Assembly: GCF_019710585.1 (NCBI RefSeq)
Contig: NZ_JAIFZQ010000026.1
Span: 204,417-268,416 of the forward strand
Source: Arthrobacter sp. MAHUQ-56
Lineage (GTDB): Bacteria > Actinomycetota > Actinomycetes > Actinomycetales > Micrococcaceae
Length of the DNA stretch: 64,000 nucleotides
Reading direction: 5' to 3'
How positions within the stretch are numbered: the stretch's first letter is position 1; each line of letters opens with the position of its first letter. The translations under genes and the position numbers were made by a program. Below, one piece after another: positions 54,456 through 63,390 of the stretch. The notes under the pieces were generated by a model. The model saw only the letters and a list, made by a program, of their open reading frames with translations, was not told the origin of the DNA and did no database searches.

Positions 54456-55855
54456 CTGCTCTTGACGTGACAGTCCGGTACGCCCGGCTGTCCGACCCCG
54501 ATAACAGGTTCTCCGAGGCCGAGCCTCTCACGGCGACGGCGGAAGGACTGCCTGCACCGGTCGGGCCTCTGGCCTTCCCGCAGCTGCCAGGTGGATTGAA
54601 CGCGCTACTGGGGGCAGCCAACAGCGAGCTCGCACAATCGCATGATGCCTTCCAGCTGCGCGTGCAGGCTCCAAGGATGTCTAAGGGGCTGCCTGTGGTG
54701 GTATTTATACCCGGTGGCGGGTTCACCACGGGGACGGGCAATGCCCGGTGGTTCAGTGCCCCTTCGCTGGTTCACGACGACCGGTGCGTTTTGGTCACCG
54801 TCAACTATCGGATCGGCATCCTCGGACATCTGGGAATCGATGGAAACCCACTTGACTCCCAGCGGCCGCTGCGCGACCTGGCCGTGGCTCTGCGCTGGGT
54901 CAAAGAAAACATCCTGCTGTTCGGCGGGGATCCAGAAAAGATTACTCTCGCCGGCGACTCGGCGGGGGCATGGTACGCCTACGCGCTTTCCACTCTTGAG
55001 GAGACCCGCGGCTTGTTTCGCCGCACCGCACTGATCAGCCTCCCGTGGGAGCCTGCGTTGACAGTTGAACAGTACCGGGACAGGTGGTCGCTGGCCACCA
55101 CCTCGCTGTCGGGCTGCGGCGGACTCGCTGAGGCCTCGTGGGAATCGCTTCTCCGCGCCCAAGCCAGCCTCGCTAAGGCTTACGCCGGCCGCGGGATGCC
55201 ATTGATGCCAGCCGTCGGCGATAATCTGGGTGCCGACCTCCACAACTACTCTGCCACTGCATCGAAGCTACACGTCGAATCACTGGCGATTCTCTCAACC
55301 TCGGAAGAATGCGCAGCTTTCCTGCTCTCCGTCCCAGAGACGGCCTTCCCGGAAGAAGCCGCCGATGGCTTCACCCAGAGCCGGTTCGAGAACCCGGACG
55401 CGGTGCGCGACTGGGTCGACCGCAAAGTCCCCGGGGGGTCCGCCAAGGCCCGGATGGTGGAACTGATGACCCTACACCAGTTCCGGCTCGCGAACCTGGA
55501 ACTGGCCAAGGCTGCTGCAGGTGCCGGCCTCACCGTGTATCTGGCCGGGTTCTCCGTGCAGAGCCCGCTGCCGGGCGCAGGCAGCCCCCACTGCATGCCG
55601 ATGCCGTTCCTGTTCGATTCTCTCCGGCAATGGAATGATGCACCCATGCTGGCTGGCCTGGAACCGAAGATATTCGCCACCACCTCGGAAGCCTTGAGGG
55701 GCTGGTTCGCGGGGTTCATTCACGACGGCCGCATCCGTGTGGCGAACGAATACGGGACTCCTTTCACCGTCTCCGACCCCCTCCGGCTGGAGTTCGACGG
55801 CGGCCAACCCTACTACGAGGTTCCCTCCGAGCTCGGGCTGGTCGCTCGTCGCTGA
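54452..55855 (+). CDS. Type B carboxylesterase
   Basis: A 467-residue alpha/beta hydrolase of the carboxylesterase family. The oxyanion hole is GGG (88-90) in VFIPGGGF and the nucleophile Ser170 lies in AGDSAGA. It should split the ester made by the BVMO (for example an aryl acetate) to a phenol and a small acid. It starts at GTG inside the BVMO stop (GTGA, 54452-54455), so the two are translationally coupled. Confidence 0.88.
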   Translation: MTALDVTVRYARLSDPDNRFSEAEPLTATAEGLPAPVGPLAFPQLPGGLNALLGAANSELAQSHDAFQLRVQAPRMSKGLPVVVFIPGGGFTTGTGNARWFSAPSLVHDDRCVLVTVNYRIGILGHLGIDGNPLDSQRPLRDLAVALRWVKENILLFGGDPEKITLAGDSAGAWYAYALSTLEETRGLFRRTALISLPWEPALTVEQYRDRWSLATTSLSGCGGLAEASWESLLRAQASLAKAYAGRGMPLMPAVGDNLGADLHNYSATASKLHVESLAILSTSEECAAFLLSVPETAFPEEAADGFTQSRFENPDAVRDWVDRKVPGGSAKARMVELMTLHQFRLANLELAKAAAGAGLTVYLAGFSVQSPLPGAGSPHCMPMPFLFDSLRQWNDAPMLAGLEPKIFATTSEALRGWFAGFIHDGRIRVANEYGTPFTVSDPLRLEFDGGQPYYEVPSELGLVARR

Positions 55856-56363
55856 AAGAGAGCTGCGCAGTCGTGCCTGCGCTTCAAAACTGGTAAGACG
55901 CAAGGACTTTTGCTACACAATCCCCATCCAATTCAGGAGAGGGCCCATAACTACCTGAGCTTTTACGCAGCGGACGGGCAATAGGCTTTGGCATCTCGCA
56001 TGAATCGTATGGCTGTCAAGCAGTGTCCGGTGGGAAGGAAGGCAACGGGACGGGTCGAGGCGTTGTCAGGCAGCGATTTGGACAGTCCTGCCCCAGGGCG
56101 TCGATCTTTAGTTGCGAGGCGAACATGCGCAACATCTGGTCCGCCGCCAACCCCAAGGTCAAGCGGCGGCGGCATCGCCGAAAGGCTTCCTCCGCGCGCT
56201 CCCGGACCTGGCAGGGAGACCACAACAGGGACGCACCTTCAGCAGCCCCAATCTCGCCGAACTCCGGATCTTCGCGTCGACCTTTGCCGCCGAGAAGCCG
56301 GCGGCAAAGGTAAGCAGAGGATGCCATCTTCAAATATCCTATGCATACGGCACCTCTACCGCT
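55856..56363. other. Gap of 508 bases between the esterase and the quinone oxidoreductase, no gene seen
   Basis: Short frames occur on both strands without conserved pattern. It contains an 11-bp perfect hairpin (56281-56291 with 56300-56310, 8-base loop) without a T-run, placed where two facing genes end, which could be a weak terminator. Confidence 0.5.
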
Positions 56364-57344
56364 CTAATCAGTTTCCCGGCAGTCCAGCAAGATCTTGCCA
56401 ATGTGGGCCCTGCTGTCGAAGTGGACGTGAGCCCTACTTACTTCAGAAAGTGGGTACACCTTTTCTGTCACCGGTTTGATGGCTCCGGCCTTGAGGAGCG
56501 GGAGGACAAGACGTTTCACGCTTGCCATGATGGCTGTCTTCTGTTGGGGGGAGCGGTCCCGCAGCAGGGTCCCTGACACGGATGCCTTTTTCTTCATTAG
56601 GGCCGCGAAGTCCAAAATGCCTTCGGGGCCGCCTTGCATACCGATGGTCACGATCCGTCCGAATGGCGCCAGGGCTTCAACATTTTTGGGCAGATACTTT
56701 CCTCCCACAGTATCGAGGACGATGTCTGCGCCACCTTCAGCAAGCATTCTTTTGGCGAAGTCCTCTTCCTTGTAGTTAATCAAGACGTCAGCGCCGAGGC
56801 GATGGGCCACCTCAAGCTTGGCATCGCTGGATGCCGTGACTGCTACCCGCCCCCCAAGAGCCTTGACGAGCTGGATCCCGAAGACTCCAATACCCCCCGT
56901 GGCTCCGTGGATCAGAACCGTCTCACCGGGAGCGAACTGGCCTGTGTCACAAATATTCGAGACCAGCGTGGCCGCAACCTCTGGTACCCCCGCGGCTTCG
57001 ATCAAACCGATTCCCTTCGGAATCGCCACGACATGGTCCGCGTTGACGGCGACGTATTCCGCGTATCCGCCGGACGCCAGCAGTGCCATGACGTGATCGC
57101 CCTGCACGAAGCCGTGCACACCAAAACCCGCTTCTGCAATGGTTCCGGAGACTTCCATTCCGAAGATATTTGAGGCGCCTGGGGGAAGGTTGGAGCGTCC
57201 AAGCCGCTGCAGTGAGTCAGCCCGGTTCAGACCGGCTCCTGCTACGCGGATGAGAACCTCTCCGCTGTGTGGTCTTGGGTCGGGGAGTTCCTCCACGACG
57301 AGGGTTTCTGGGCCGCCGGGTGTTCTGAAGCGGACAGCTTTCAT
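56364..57344 (-). CDS. NADPH:quinone oxidoreductase (zeta-crystallin/PIG3-like)
   Basis: A 326-residue zinc-free medium-chain dehydrogenase. The start MKAVRFRTPGGPETL, the GVPEVAATLVSN segment and the NADPH motif HGATGGIGVFGIQ are typical of PIG3-type quinone reductases. It reduces quinones or activated alkenes; a hydroquinone/quinone from phenol oxidation is a plausible substrate in this context. AGGAAG precedes the ATG. It has no operon partner. Confidence 0.9.
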   Translation of the reverse strand: MKAVRFRTPGGPETLVVEELPDPRPHSGEVLIRVAGAGLNRADSLQRLGRSNLPPGASNIFGMEVSGTIAEAGFGVHGFVQGDHVMALLASGGYAEYVAVNADHVVAIPKGIGLIEAAGVPEVAATLVSNICDTGQFAPGETVLIHGATGGIGVFGIQLVKALGGRVAVTASSDAKLEVAHRLGADVLINYKEEDFAKRMLAEGGADIVLDTVGGKYLPKNVEALAPFGRIVTIGMQGGPEGILDFAALMKKKASVSGTLLRDRSPQQKTAIMASVKRLVLPLLKAGAIKPVTEKVYPLSEVSRAHVHFDSRAHIGKILLDCRETD

Positions 57345-57518
57345 GTTTCGTCTTCCTAGCGTCTAAGAAGCTTAGGATTGCCAATTCGGACGGGCCCGGA
57401 CATCTCGATGGCGGGCGCATTCTGATCCGTCAGCCGTTTTCTTCAAATCGGCCGCGCAGCTACGAGGCCGCGGCCAGCATCCGCAGGTAGCGTTACGGCC
57501 CGCCCCTGATGAGTCCGG

Positions 57519-59021
57519 CTATTGGGTGTAGGGGTCGTTGATGCCGATGTATTGGGTGGTGGTGTATTCGGCGATGCCTTCGGTGCCGCCTTCGCGGCCG
57601 AGTCCTGATTGTTTGACGCCGCCGAAGGGTGCTGCGGCGTTTGAGATGACGCCTGCGTTGAAGCCGACCATGCCGAATTCGATCTGCTCCGCGACCCGTA
57701 GGAGCTTGTTGAAGTCGCGGCTGTAGAGGTAGGACGCGAGGCCGTACTCGGTGCTGTTGGCGAGCTTGATGGCCTCTTGCTCGGTGGTGAAGGTGGTGAT
57801 GGGGGCGACGGGTCCGAAGACTTCCTGGCCGAGGATCGCAGCGTCGTTGGGCACATCAGCGAGGACGGTGGGCTGGTAGAAGTAACCCGCCCCGTCCACG
57901 GGGGCGCCGCCGGTGACCACCGTGGCTCCGGCCTCAACAGCGGCGCTGACCAAAGCGTGCACGTCATCCCGGGCGCCGCCGTCGATCAGCGGACCCACCT
58001 TCGTCTCGGGGTCGGTGCCGCGGCCCGTGGTCAGTGCCCCCATCGCTGCAGCGAACTTGGCCGTGAACTGGGTCGCGACGGTTTCGTGGACGAGGAAGCG
58101 GTTGGCGGCCGTGCAGGCTTCGCCCATGTTCCGCATTTTCGCCGCCATGGCTCCTTCGACGGCCTTGTCGATGTCGGCGTCTTCGAACACGATGAACGGT
58201 GCGTTGCCGCCGAGTTCCATCGAGGTGCGCAGGACGTTCTGCGCGGCGTCGGCCATGAGCCGCTTGCCGACCGGGGTGGAGCCGGTGAAGCTGACCTTCC
58301 GCAGCCGCGGGTCTGCAAGCAGCGGCCCGGAGATCCCCGAGGCCGATGAGGACGCGACGACGTTGAGGACCCCGGCTGGGAGGCCGGCGTCGAGCATGGT
58401 CTGGGCGAAGTACTGGGCCGTGAGTGGGGTGAGTTTGGCGGGTTTGAGGACCATGGTGCAGCCGGCGGCGATGGCTGGTGCGACCTTGCGGGTGGCCATG
58501 GCGAGGGGGAAGTTCCAGGGGGTGATGAGCAGGCAGGGTCCGACGGGTTTGTGCTGGACGAGGATCTTGTTCTTGCCTTCGGGGGTGGTGAGGTAGCGGC
58601 CGTAGTCGCGGACGGTTTCTTCGGAGAACCAGCGCAGGAACTCGGCGCCGTAGGTGACTTCGCCGCGGGCTTCGGCGAGGGGCTTGCCCATTTCCAGGGT
58701 CATCAGCAGGGCGAAGTCCTCCGCACGTTCGGTGACCAGGTCAAAAGCGCGGCGCAGGATCTCGGCCCGCACCCGTGGCGCGGTCCGTGCCCAGGACGCT
58801 TGCGCAGCATCGGCCGCGTCCAACGCCGCAACTGCGTCCTCGCTTGTAGCGGAGGCGAGGGTGGCGAGCACCTGCCCGGTGGCGGGATCGTGCACATCGA
58901 ACGTGCCGCGGTCGGACGCCTCCCGCCACTCGCCCCCGATCAAAAGACCGGTGGGCACCGAGGCGAGCAGCGAAGCCTCACGCTCCGCCGGGGCGGCAGG
59001 GGACATCTCGGAAATGGTCAT
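57519..59021 (-). CDS. gabD: Succinate-semialdehyde dehydrogenase
   Basis: A 500-residue aldehyde dehydrogenase with ITPWNFPLAMATRKVAPAI, MELGGNAPF and the cysteine motif GEACTAANR. In the homoprotocatechuate pathway HpaI releases pyruvate and succinate semialdehyde, and this enzyme would oxidise the latter to succinate. It is 99 bases after hpaI, with AAGGAG before its ATG. It is a paralogue of the enzyme at 36856. Confidence 0.92.
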   Translation of the reverse strand: MTISEMSPAAPAEREASLLASVPTGLLIGGEWREASDRGTFDVHDPATGQVLATLASATSEDAVAALDAADAAQASWARTAPRVRAEILRRAFDLVTERAEDFALLMTLEMGKPLAEARGEVTYGAEFLRWFSEETVRDYGRYLTTPEGKNKILVQHKPVGPCLLITPWNFPLAMATRKVAPAIAAGCTMVLKPAKLTPLTAQYFAQTMLDAGLPAGVLNVVASSSASGISGPLLADPRLRKVSFTGSTPVGKRLMADAAQNVLRTSMELGGNAPFIVFEDADIDKAVEGAMAAKMRNMGEACTAANRFLVHETVATQFTAKFAAAMGALTTGRGTDPETKVGPLIDGGARDDVHALVSAAVEAGATVVTGGAPVDGAGYFYQPTVLADVPNDAAILGQEVFGPVAPITTFTTEQEAIKLANSTEYGLASYLYSRDFNKLLRVAEQIEFGMVGFNAGVISNAAAPFGGVKQSGLGREGGTEGIAEYTTTQYIGINDPYTQ

Positions 59022-59066
59022 GCAGGGCTCCTTGGGAGGTGACGGTTCTGGGGCGCAACTGACTGG

Positions 59067-59105
59067 CAGTTGTTGTCGTTTTCAGGGTCAAGACGACAAC
59101 AACTG
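59067..59105. repeat. 12-bp inverted repeat between hpaI and gabD
   Basis: CAGTTGTTGTCG (59067-59078) and CGACAACAACTG (59094-59105) pair perfectly around 15 bases. With the gap of 99 bases this could be an operator for a gabD promoter or an intercistronic hairpin. There is no T-run on the minus strand. Confidence 0.55.
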
Positions 59106-59120
59106 CGAGCTGGTTGGGTG

Positions 59121-59924
59121 TTAGTAGCTGGTGGGGGCGTCGCCGTCAGCAGGTTTGATGTACTTCGCGGCGAGGGCTTCGGAGCCGCGGGCCAGGAGGG
59201 CGACGTCGGCTCCGACCAGGATGAAGTTGGCGCCGTGGGCCAGATAGTGCTCAGCTGTGCTTGGGTTGAAAGCGTTCACGCCGGCGCGCTTGCCGGCCGT
59301 TTTGGCTGCGGCGAGGCAGTGTTCGACGGCGGCACGCACCTCGGCGTGTTCCTGCTGTCCCAGCAGGCCCATGGAGGCGGCGAGGTCGGACGGTCCGACG
59401 AACACGGCGTCCACGCCATCTACCTTGAGGATGTCCTCCACGGCCTCGACGGCGGAGGTGGATTCGATCTGGACGGTGACGCTGATGGTTTCGCTGGCCC
59501 GGGCGAGGTAGTCCGGGACCCGGTTCCAGCGGGCCGCCCGGGCAAGAGCGGATCCCACCCCCCGGACGCCCTGTGGCGGGTAGCGGGTGGCGGCCACGGC
59601 GGCCTCGGCCTCAGCCACAGAATTGACCATGGGGATCAGCAGGTTCTGCACCCCAAGGTCCAGGTACTGCTTGATCACCACGGTGTCGTTCACAGGCGGC
59701 CGGACCAGGGTGTGCACGGGGTAGCCGTGGATGGCCTGGAGTTGGGCCAGGATGGATTCGAGCCCGTTGGGGCAGTGCTCGGCATCCACCAGCAGCCAGT
59801 CCAGGCCGGACCCGGCACAGAGCTCGGCGACCAGCGGGCTGCCGGAGCACACCCACATGCCGGCCAGCGGCCGGCCGGCCGTGGTGAGGGCGTCGCGGAA
59901 GGTATCTTCTATTCGAAACGGCAT
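59121..59924 (-). CDS. hpaI: 4-Hydroxy-2-oxoheptanedioate aldolase
   Basis: A 267-residue class II (metal-dependent) aldolase, which splits 4-hydroxy-2-oxoheptane-1,7-dioate to pyruvate and succinate semialdehyde. His50 (DAEHCPNG) and Arg75 (TLVRPP) match the catalytic His45/Arg70 of E. coli HpaI, and the metal-binding Glu in VQIES (about 154) and Asp in VGPSDLAAS (about 180) are present. The start at 59924 lies inside the hpaH end (16-base overlap) with GGGGAG upstream; the longer frame to 59981 is unlikely. Confidence 0.94.
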   Translation of the reverse strand: MPFRIEDTFRDALTTAGRPLAGMWVCSGSPLVAELCAGSGLDWLLVDAEHCPNGLESILAQLQAIHGYPVHTLVRPPVNDTVVIKQYLDLGVQNLLIPMVNSVAEAEAAVAATRYPPQGVRGVGSALARAARWNRVPDYLARASETISVTVQIESTSAVEAVEDILKVDGVDAVFVGPSDLAASMGLLGQQEHAEVRAAVEHCLAAAKTAGKRAGVNAFNPSTAEHYLAHGANFILVGADVALLARGSEALAAKYIKPADGDAPTSY

Positions 59925-60694
59925 GTGACACTCCCCAGGGGTCCGTAGTCGGCGTGGACAGTGTCTCCCTTGTAGACCCACAGGGGCCGGGTGAAGGACC
60001 CGGCGAGGATGATGTCCCCGGGCATCAGCGCGTCACCGTGGGCGGCGATCTTGTTCGCGAGCCAGTGCACGCCGTTGGCGGGATGGTCCAGCACGCCCGC
60101 GGCCACGCCGGTTTCCTCCACGGTCTGGTTCTTGTAGAGGATGGCGGAAACCCAGCGAAGGTCCACGGCGTCTGGCTTCACTGGGTTGCCGCCGATCACC
60201 ATGGCGCCCATCGCGGCGTTGTCCGAGATGGTGTCCACGATGGTCCGGCCCTCCATCTCGATCCTGGAATCCAGGATCTCCAGGGCCGGAACCACGTAAT
60301 CGGTGGCCTTCAGCACATCGAAGATGGTCACGCCCGGGCCCTTGAGCCCATCCTTCAACACGAACGCCAGCTCCACCTCCACCCGCGGATGCGTGTACCG
60401 GTCCCACTGCACGGAGCAGCCGGTCTCCAGCACCATGTCGTCGAAGATGGCGCCGTAGTCCGGTTCGGTGATGCCGGTGGCAGCCTGCATGGCCTTGGAC
60501 GTGAGGCCGATCTTGCGCCCCACCAGGGTCCTTCCGGCGTCCTCGTTGCGGCGCCGCCACAGCTGCTGCACGGCATAGGAGTCCTCCACGGTCATGTCCG
60601 GGTAGCGGGCAGTCAGGCGGGGCACAGGGGTGCGGGTGCGGCCCGCTTCCACCAGCTCATCCGCGATAGCCTCAATCGTCTTCGGCTCCAGCAT
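59909..60694 (-). CDS. hpaH: 2-Oxo-hept-4-ene-1,7-dioate hydratase
   Basis: A 261-residue member of the HpaH/MhpD hydratase family, which adds water to 2-oxohept-4-ene-1,7-dioate. The three metal-binding glutamates are at Glu106, Glu108 and Glu139 (HPRVEVELAF; ALEILDSR). It starts 3 bases after hpaD and overlaps hpaI at its end, so all three are cotranscribed. Confidence 0.94.
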   Translation of the reverse strand: MLEPKTIEAIADELVEAGRTRTPVPRLTARYPDMTVEDSYAVQQLWRRRNEDAGRTLVGRKIGLTSKAMQAATGITEPDYGAIFDDMVLETGCSVQWDRYTHPRVEVELAFVLKDGLKGPGVTIFDVLKATDYVVPALEILDSRIEMEGRTIVDTISDNAAMGAMVIGGNPVKPDAVDLRWVSAILYKNQTVEETGVAAGVLDHPANGVHWLANKIAAHGDALMPGDIILAGSFTRPLWVYKGDTVHADYGPLGSVTCRFE

Positions 60695-60697
60695 GTC

Positions 60698-61789
60698 CTA
60701 GACCTGGACCCCCAGCTTGAAGCCGGTCCGGTCGGCAACATCCGGCCCTTCGCCCGGCTTACGGGTGTAGGAGAAGCCATCGGCGCCCACCGTCACCGCC
60801 ATCTCGGACTTCTCCTCGCGGACGACGACCGGCTGCGGGTTGCCGTCCAGGTCCAGGACCAGGGAGGCCTCGGTGTACCAGGACGGGACCACCGGGTTGC
60901 CCCACCAGTCGCGGCGCTGGTTGTCGTGGACGTCCCAGGTGATGGTGGGGTTGTCGGGATCGCCGGTGTAGTAGTCCTGGGTGTAGATCTCGATGCGGTG
61001 ACCGTCCGGGTCCAGGATGTAGAGGTAGAACGCGTTGGACACGCCGTGCCGGCCGGGGCCGCGTTCGATCCGGTCGCTGATGCGCAGGGCGCCCATCTTG
61101 TCGCAGATCTGGATGATGTTGTGCTTCTCGTGCGTGGCGAACGCGACGTGGTGCATGCGCGGGCCGTTGCCGCCGGTCAGGGCGGTGTCGTGCACGGTCT
61201 GCTTGCGGTGCATCCACGCGGCGTAGGTGACGCCGTCGGAATCCTTGATGTCCTCGGAGACACGGAAGCCCAGGTCTTCCAGGTACTTGCGGCCCTTGGG
61301 GACATCCGGGGTGACCTGGTTGAAGTGGTCCAGCCGGACCAGTTCACCGGCGGAGTAGAGGTCGTAGCGCTGGGTGAGGCGCTCCACGTGCTCCACCTCG
61401 TAGAAGAACTCGTAAGGGAAGCCCAGGGGGTCCTCCACGCGGACGGAGTCGCCGATGCCCTTGGTGAAGCCGTCCTTGCGGCGCTCCACCCGGCAGCCGA
61501 GCTCCTTGTAGTAGGCCTCGGCGGCGTCCACCTCGGCCGGGGACTTCACCCGGTAGGCGAACGCGGCGACGGCGGCGACGGGTCCCTTGCGCAGCACCAG
61601 GTTGTGGTGGATGAACTCCTCCAGGGAGCGCAGGTAGATCGCGTTCTCGTCCTCTTCGGTGACGTGCAGGCCCAGGACGTCCACGTAGAACTCCCGTGAC
61701 CTGGCGAGGTCCGTGACCACGATCTCCATGTAGGCGCAGCGGACAATATCCGGGGCAGGGACGGTGGGGGTGGGAACGAAATTGGTCAT
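60698..61789 (-). CDS. hpaD: Homoprotocatechuate 2,3-dioxygenase, type I extradiol
   Basis: A 363-residue vicinal-oxygen-chelate dioxygenase that opens 3,4-dihydroxyphenylacetate next to the hydroxyls. Metal ligands His155, His214 and Glu267 and the second-sphere His200, Asn157 and Tyr257 all fall at the numbering of the Brevibacterium Fe(II) enzyme (HPCD) and the Arthrobacter Mn(II) enzyme (MndD). The sequence does not tell which metal is used. This is the VOC class, unrelated to the LigB-type HpaD of E. coli. It begins 32 bases after hpaE. Confidence 0.95.
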   Translation of the reverse strand: MTNFVPTPTVPAPDIVRCAYMEIVVTDLARSREFYVDVLGLHVTEEDENAIYLRSLEEFIHHNLVLRKGPVAAVAAFAYRVKSPAEVDAAEAYYKELGCRVERRKDGFTKGIGDSVRVEDPLGFPYEFFYEVEHVERLTQRYDLYSAGELVRLDHFNQVTPDVPKGRKYLEDLGFRVSEDIKDSDGVTYAAWMHRKQTVHDTALTGGNGPRMHHVAFATHEKHNIIQICDKMGALRISDRIERGPGRHGVSNAFYLYILDPDGHRIEIYTQDYYTGDPDNPTITWDVHDNQRRDWWGNPVVPSWYTEASLVLDLDGNPQPVVVREEKSEMAVTVGADGFSYTRKPGEGPDVADRTGFKLGVQV

Positions 61790-61821
61790 TGGAGTCTCTC
61801 TTCTTCGAAAGGCTTAGAGGT

Positions 61822-63363
61822 TTAGCTGTCGCTGGTTTCAGCGGAGTCCTGCACATTGCCGAACTTGGGGGAGTGGGCCTCGTTGAGGGTGATCTGTACC
61901 GACTGCTGGGTGGTGTAGAAGTCGATGGAGCGGTAGCCGCCCTCCCGGCCCAGGCCGGAGGCCTTGACCCCTCCAAACGGGGTGCGCAGGTCGCGGACGT
62001 TGTTCGAGTTCACCCACACCATGCCGGATTCGATACCGTGTGCAAAGTTGTGGCCACGCTTCAGGTTCGTGGTCCAGACGTACGCTGCGAGACCGTACTT
62101 GGTGTTGTTGGCCAGTTCGAGGGCCTCTTCGTCGGTGTCGAAGGGGGTGATGGCCACGACGGGCCCGAAGATTTCCTCCTGGAAGATCCGGGCGTCAGGG
62201 GCGACGTCGGCAAACACCGTGGGCGCGACGTAGTTGCCGGTGGGGAAGCCTTCGGCGCGGCCACCGCCGGCCAGGAGACGGCCTTCGGTCTTACCGATCT
62301 CGATGTAGCTCATGACCTTGTCGAAGTGGTTGGGGTGCACGAGTGAGCCGACCTCGGTCTTGGGGTCACTTGGGTGACCAACCACGATGTTCTTGGCGCG
62401 TTCGGCGAAGCGGGCGACGAAGTCATCGTAAATATCGCGCTGCACGAGAACGCGGCTGCCGGCGGTGCAGCGTTCACCGTTCAGACTGAACACGCCGAAG
62501 ACGGTGGCGTCGAGGGCGGCCTCGAGGTCCGCGTCAGCGAAGACTACAGCCGGGCTCTTGCCACCGAGTTCGAGCGAGAGGCTCTTGAACTGCGGGGCCG
62601 CTGCGGTCGATATGGTAGCGCCGGTGGAGCTGTCGCCGGTAAAGGAGACAATTGGGACCTCGGGGTGCTTGACGAGATAGTCGCCGGCGACGCTTCCGGA
62701 TCCGAAGATCAGGTTAAAGACGCCAACGGGCAATCCGGCCTCGCGGAAGATTTCGGGCCACAGCACGGCGGAGAGCGGGGTGTAGCTGGCGGGCTTCATG
62801 ACCACGGTGTTGCCGGTGGCAATTGCCGGGGCGAGCTTCCACGACTCCTGCATGAACGGGACATTCCACGGGGTGATCAGGGCGGCCACGCCGATCGGCT
62901 TGCGGTTCACGTAGTTGATCTGGCGGCCGGGCACCTTGAAGGCATTGTCTTCCTGGCTAACGATGAGGTCGGCGAAAAACCGGAAATTTTCGGCGGCGCG
63001 GAGGGCCTGGCCCTTGGCCTGGGTGATTGGCAGACCGGAGTCGTAACTTTCGAGGAGGGCAAGTTCGTCGTCGCGTGATTCGACGATGTCGGCAATCTTG
63101 TGCAGCACCCGCGAGCGTTCCCGGGGCAGCATCTTCGACCACGGGCCCTCTTTAAAGGCACGCTTGGCGGCGGCGACGGCGCGGTCAACATCTTCTGGCT
63201 GGGCAGCAGCGACCGTTGCGTAATTTTCGTTGGAGACAGGCTTCTGCACGTCGAAGGTCTTACCTGACACCGAATCGACAAACTCGCCATCGATGAAGTG
63301 CTGCAGATGCGTGGGCAGATTTGCCGGGATGGGGTGTTTGCTGGTTTCTACCGAGGTCGTCAT
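61822..63363 (-). CDS. hpaE: 5-Carboxymethyl-2-hydroxymuconate semialdehyde dehydrogenase
   Basis: A 513-residue aldehyde dehydrogenase oxidising the ring-cleavage product. It has ITPWNVPFMQESWKLAPAI, the general base Glu265 in LELGGKSPAV and nucleophile Cys299 in NGERCTAGSR. The N-terminus (LPTHLQHFIDGEFVDSVSG) is like HpaE. It lies 27 bases after the GntR stop, within the operon. HpaF isomerase and HpaG decarboxylase would still be needed and are not in the window. Confidence 0.94.
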   Translation of the reverse strand: MTTSVETSKHPIPANLPTHLQHFIDGEFVDSVSGKTFDVQKPVSNENYATVAAAQPEDVDRAVAAAKRAFKEGPWSKMLPRERSRVLHKIADIVESRDDELALLESYDSGLPITQAKGQALRAAENFRFFADLIVSQEDNAFKVPGRQINYVNRKPIGVAALITPWNVPFMQESWKLAPAIATGNTVVMKPASYTPLSAVLWPEIFREAGLPVGVFNLIFGSGSVAGDYLVKHPEVPIVSFTGDSSTGATISTAAAPQFKSLSLELGGKSPAVVFADADLEAALDATVFGVFSLNGERCTAGSRVLVQRDIYDDFVARFAERAKNIVVGHPSDPKTEVGSLVHPNHFDKVMSYIEIGKTEGRLLAGGGRAEGFPTGNYVAPTVFADVAPDARIFQEEIFGPVVAITPFDTDEEALELANNTKYGLAAYVWTTNLKRGHNFAHGIESGMVWVNSNNVRDLRTPFGGVKASGLGREGGYRSIDFYTTQQSVQITLNEAHSPKFGNVQDSAETSDS

Positions 63364-63390
63364 CGTTGAGGTCCTATCTGGGTCTGGGTG

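Noticed and set aside
55988..56576. Plus-strand frames of 96-163 residues after the esterase
   Set aside because: They run into the antisense of the quinone oxidoreductase and show low-complexity Arg/Pro/Ser content.
59954..61699. 581-residue plus-strand frame opposite hpaH and hpaD
   Set aside because: Antisense shadow of two genes whose catalytic residues are all intact; the translation has the repetitive Val/Gly/His pattern of such shadows.
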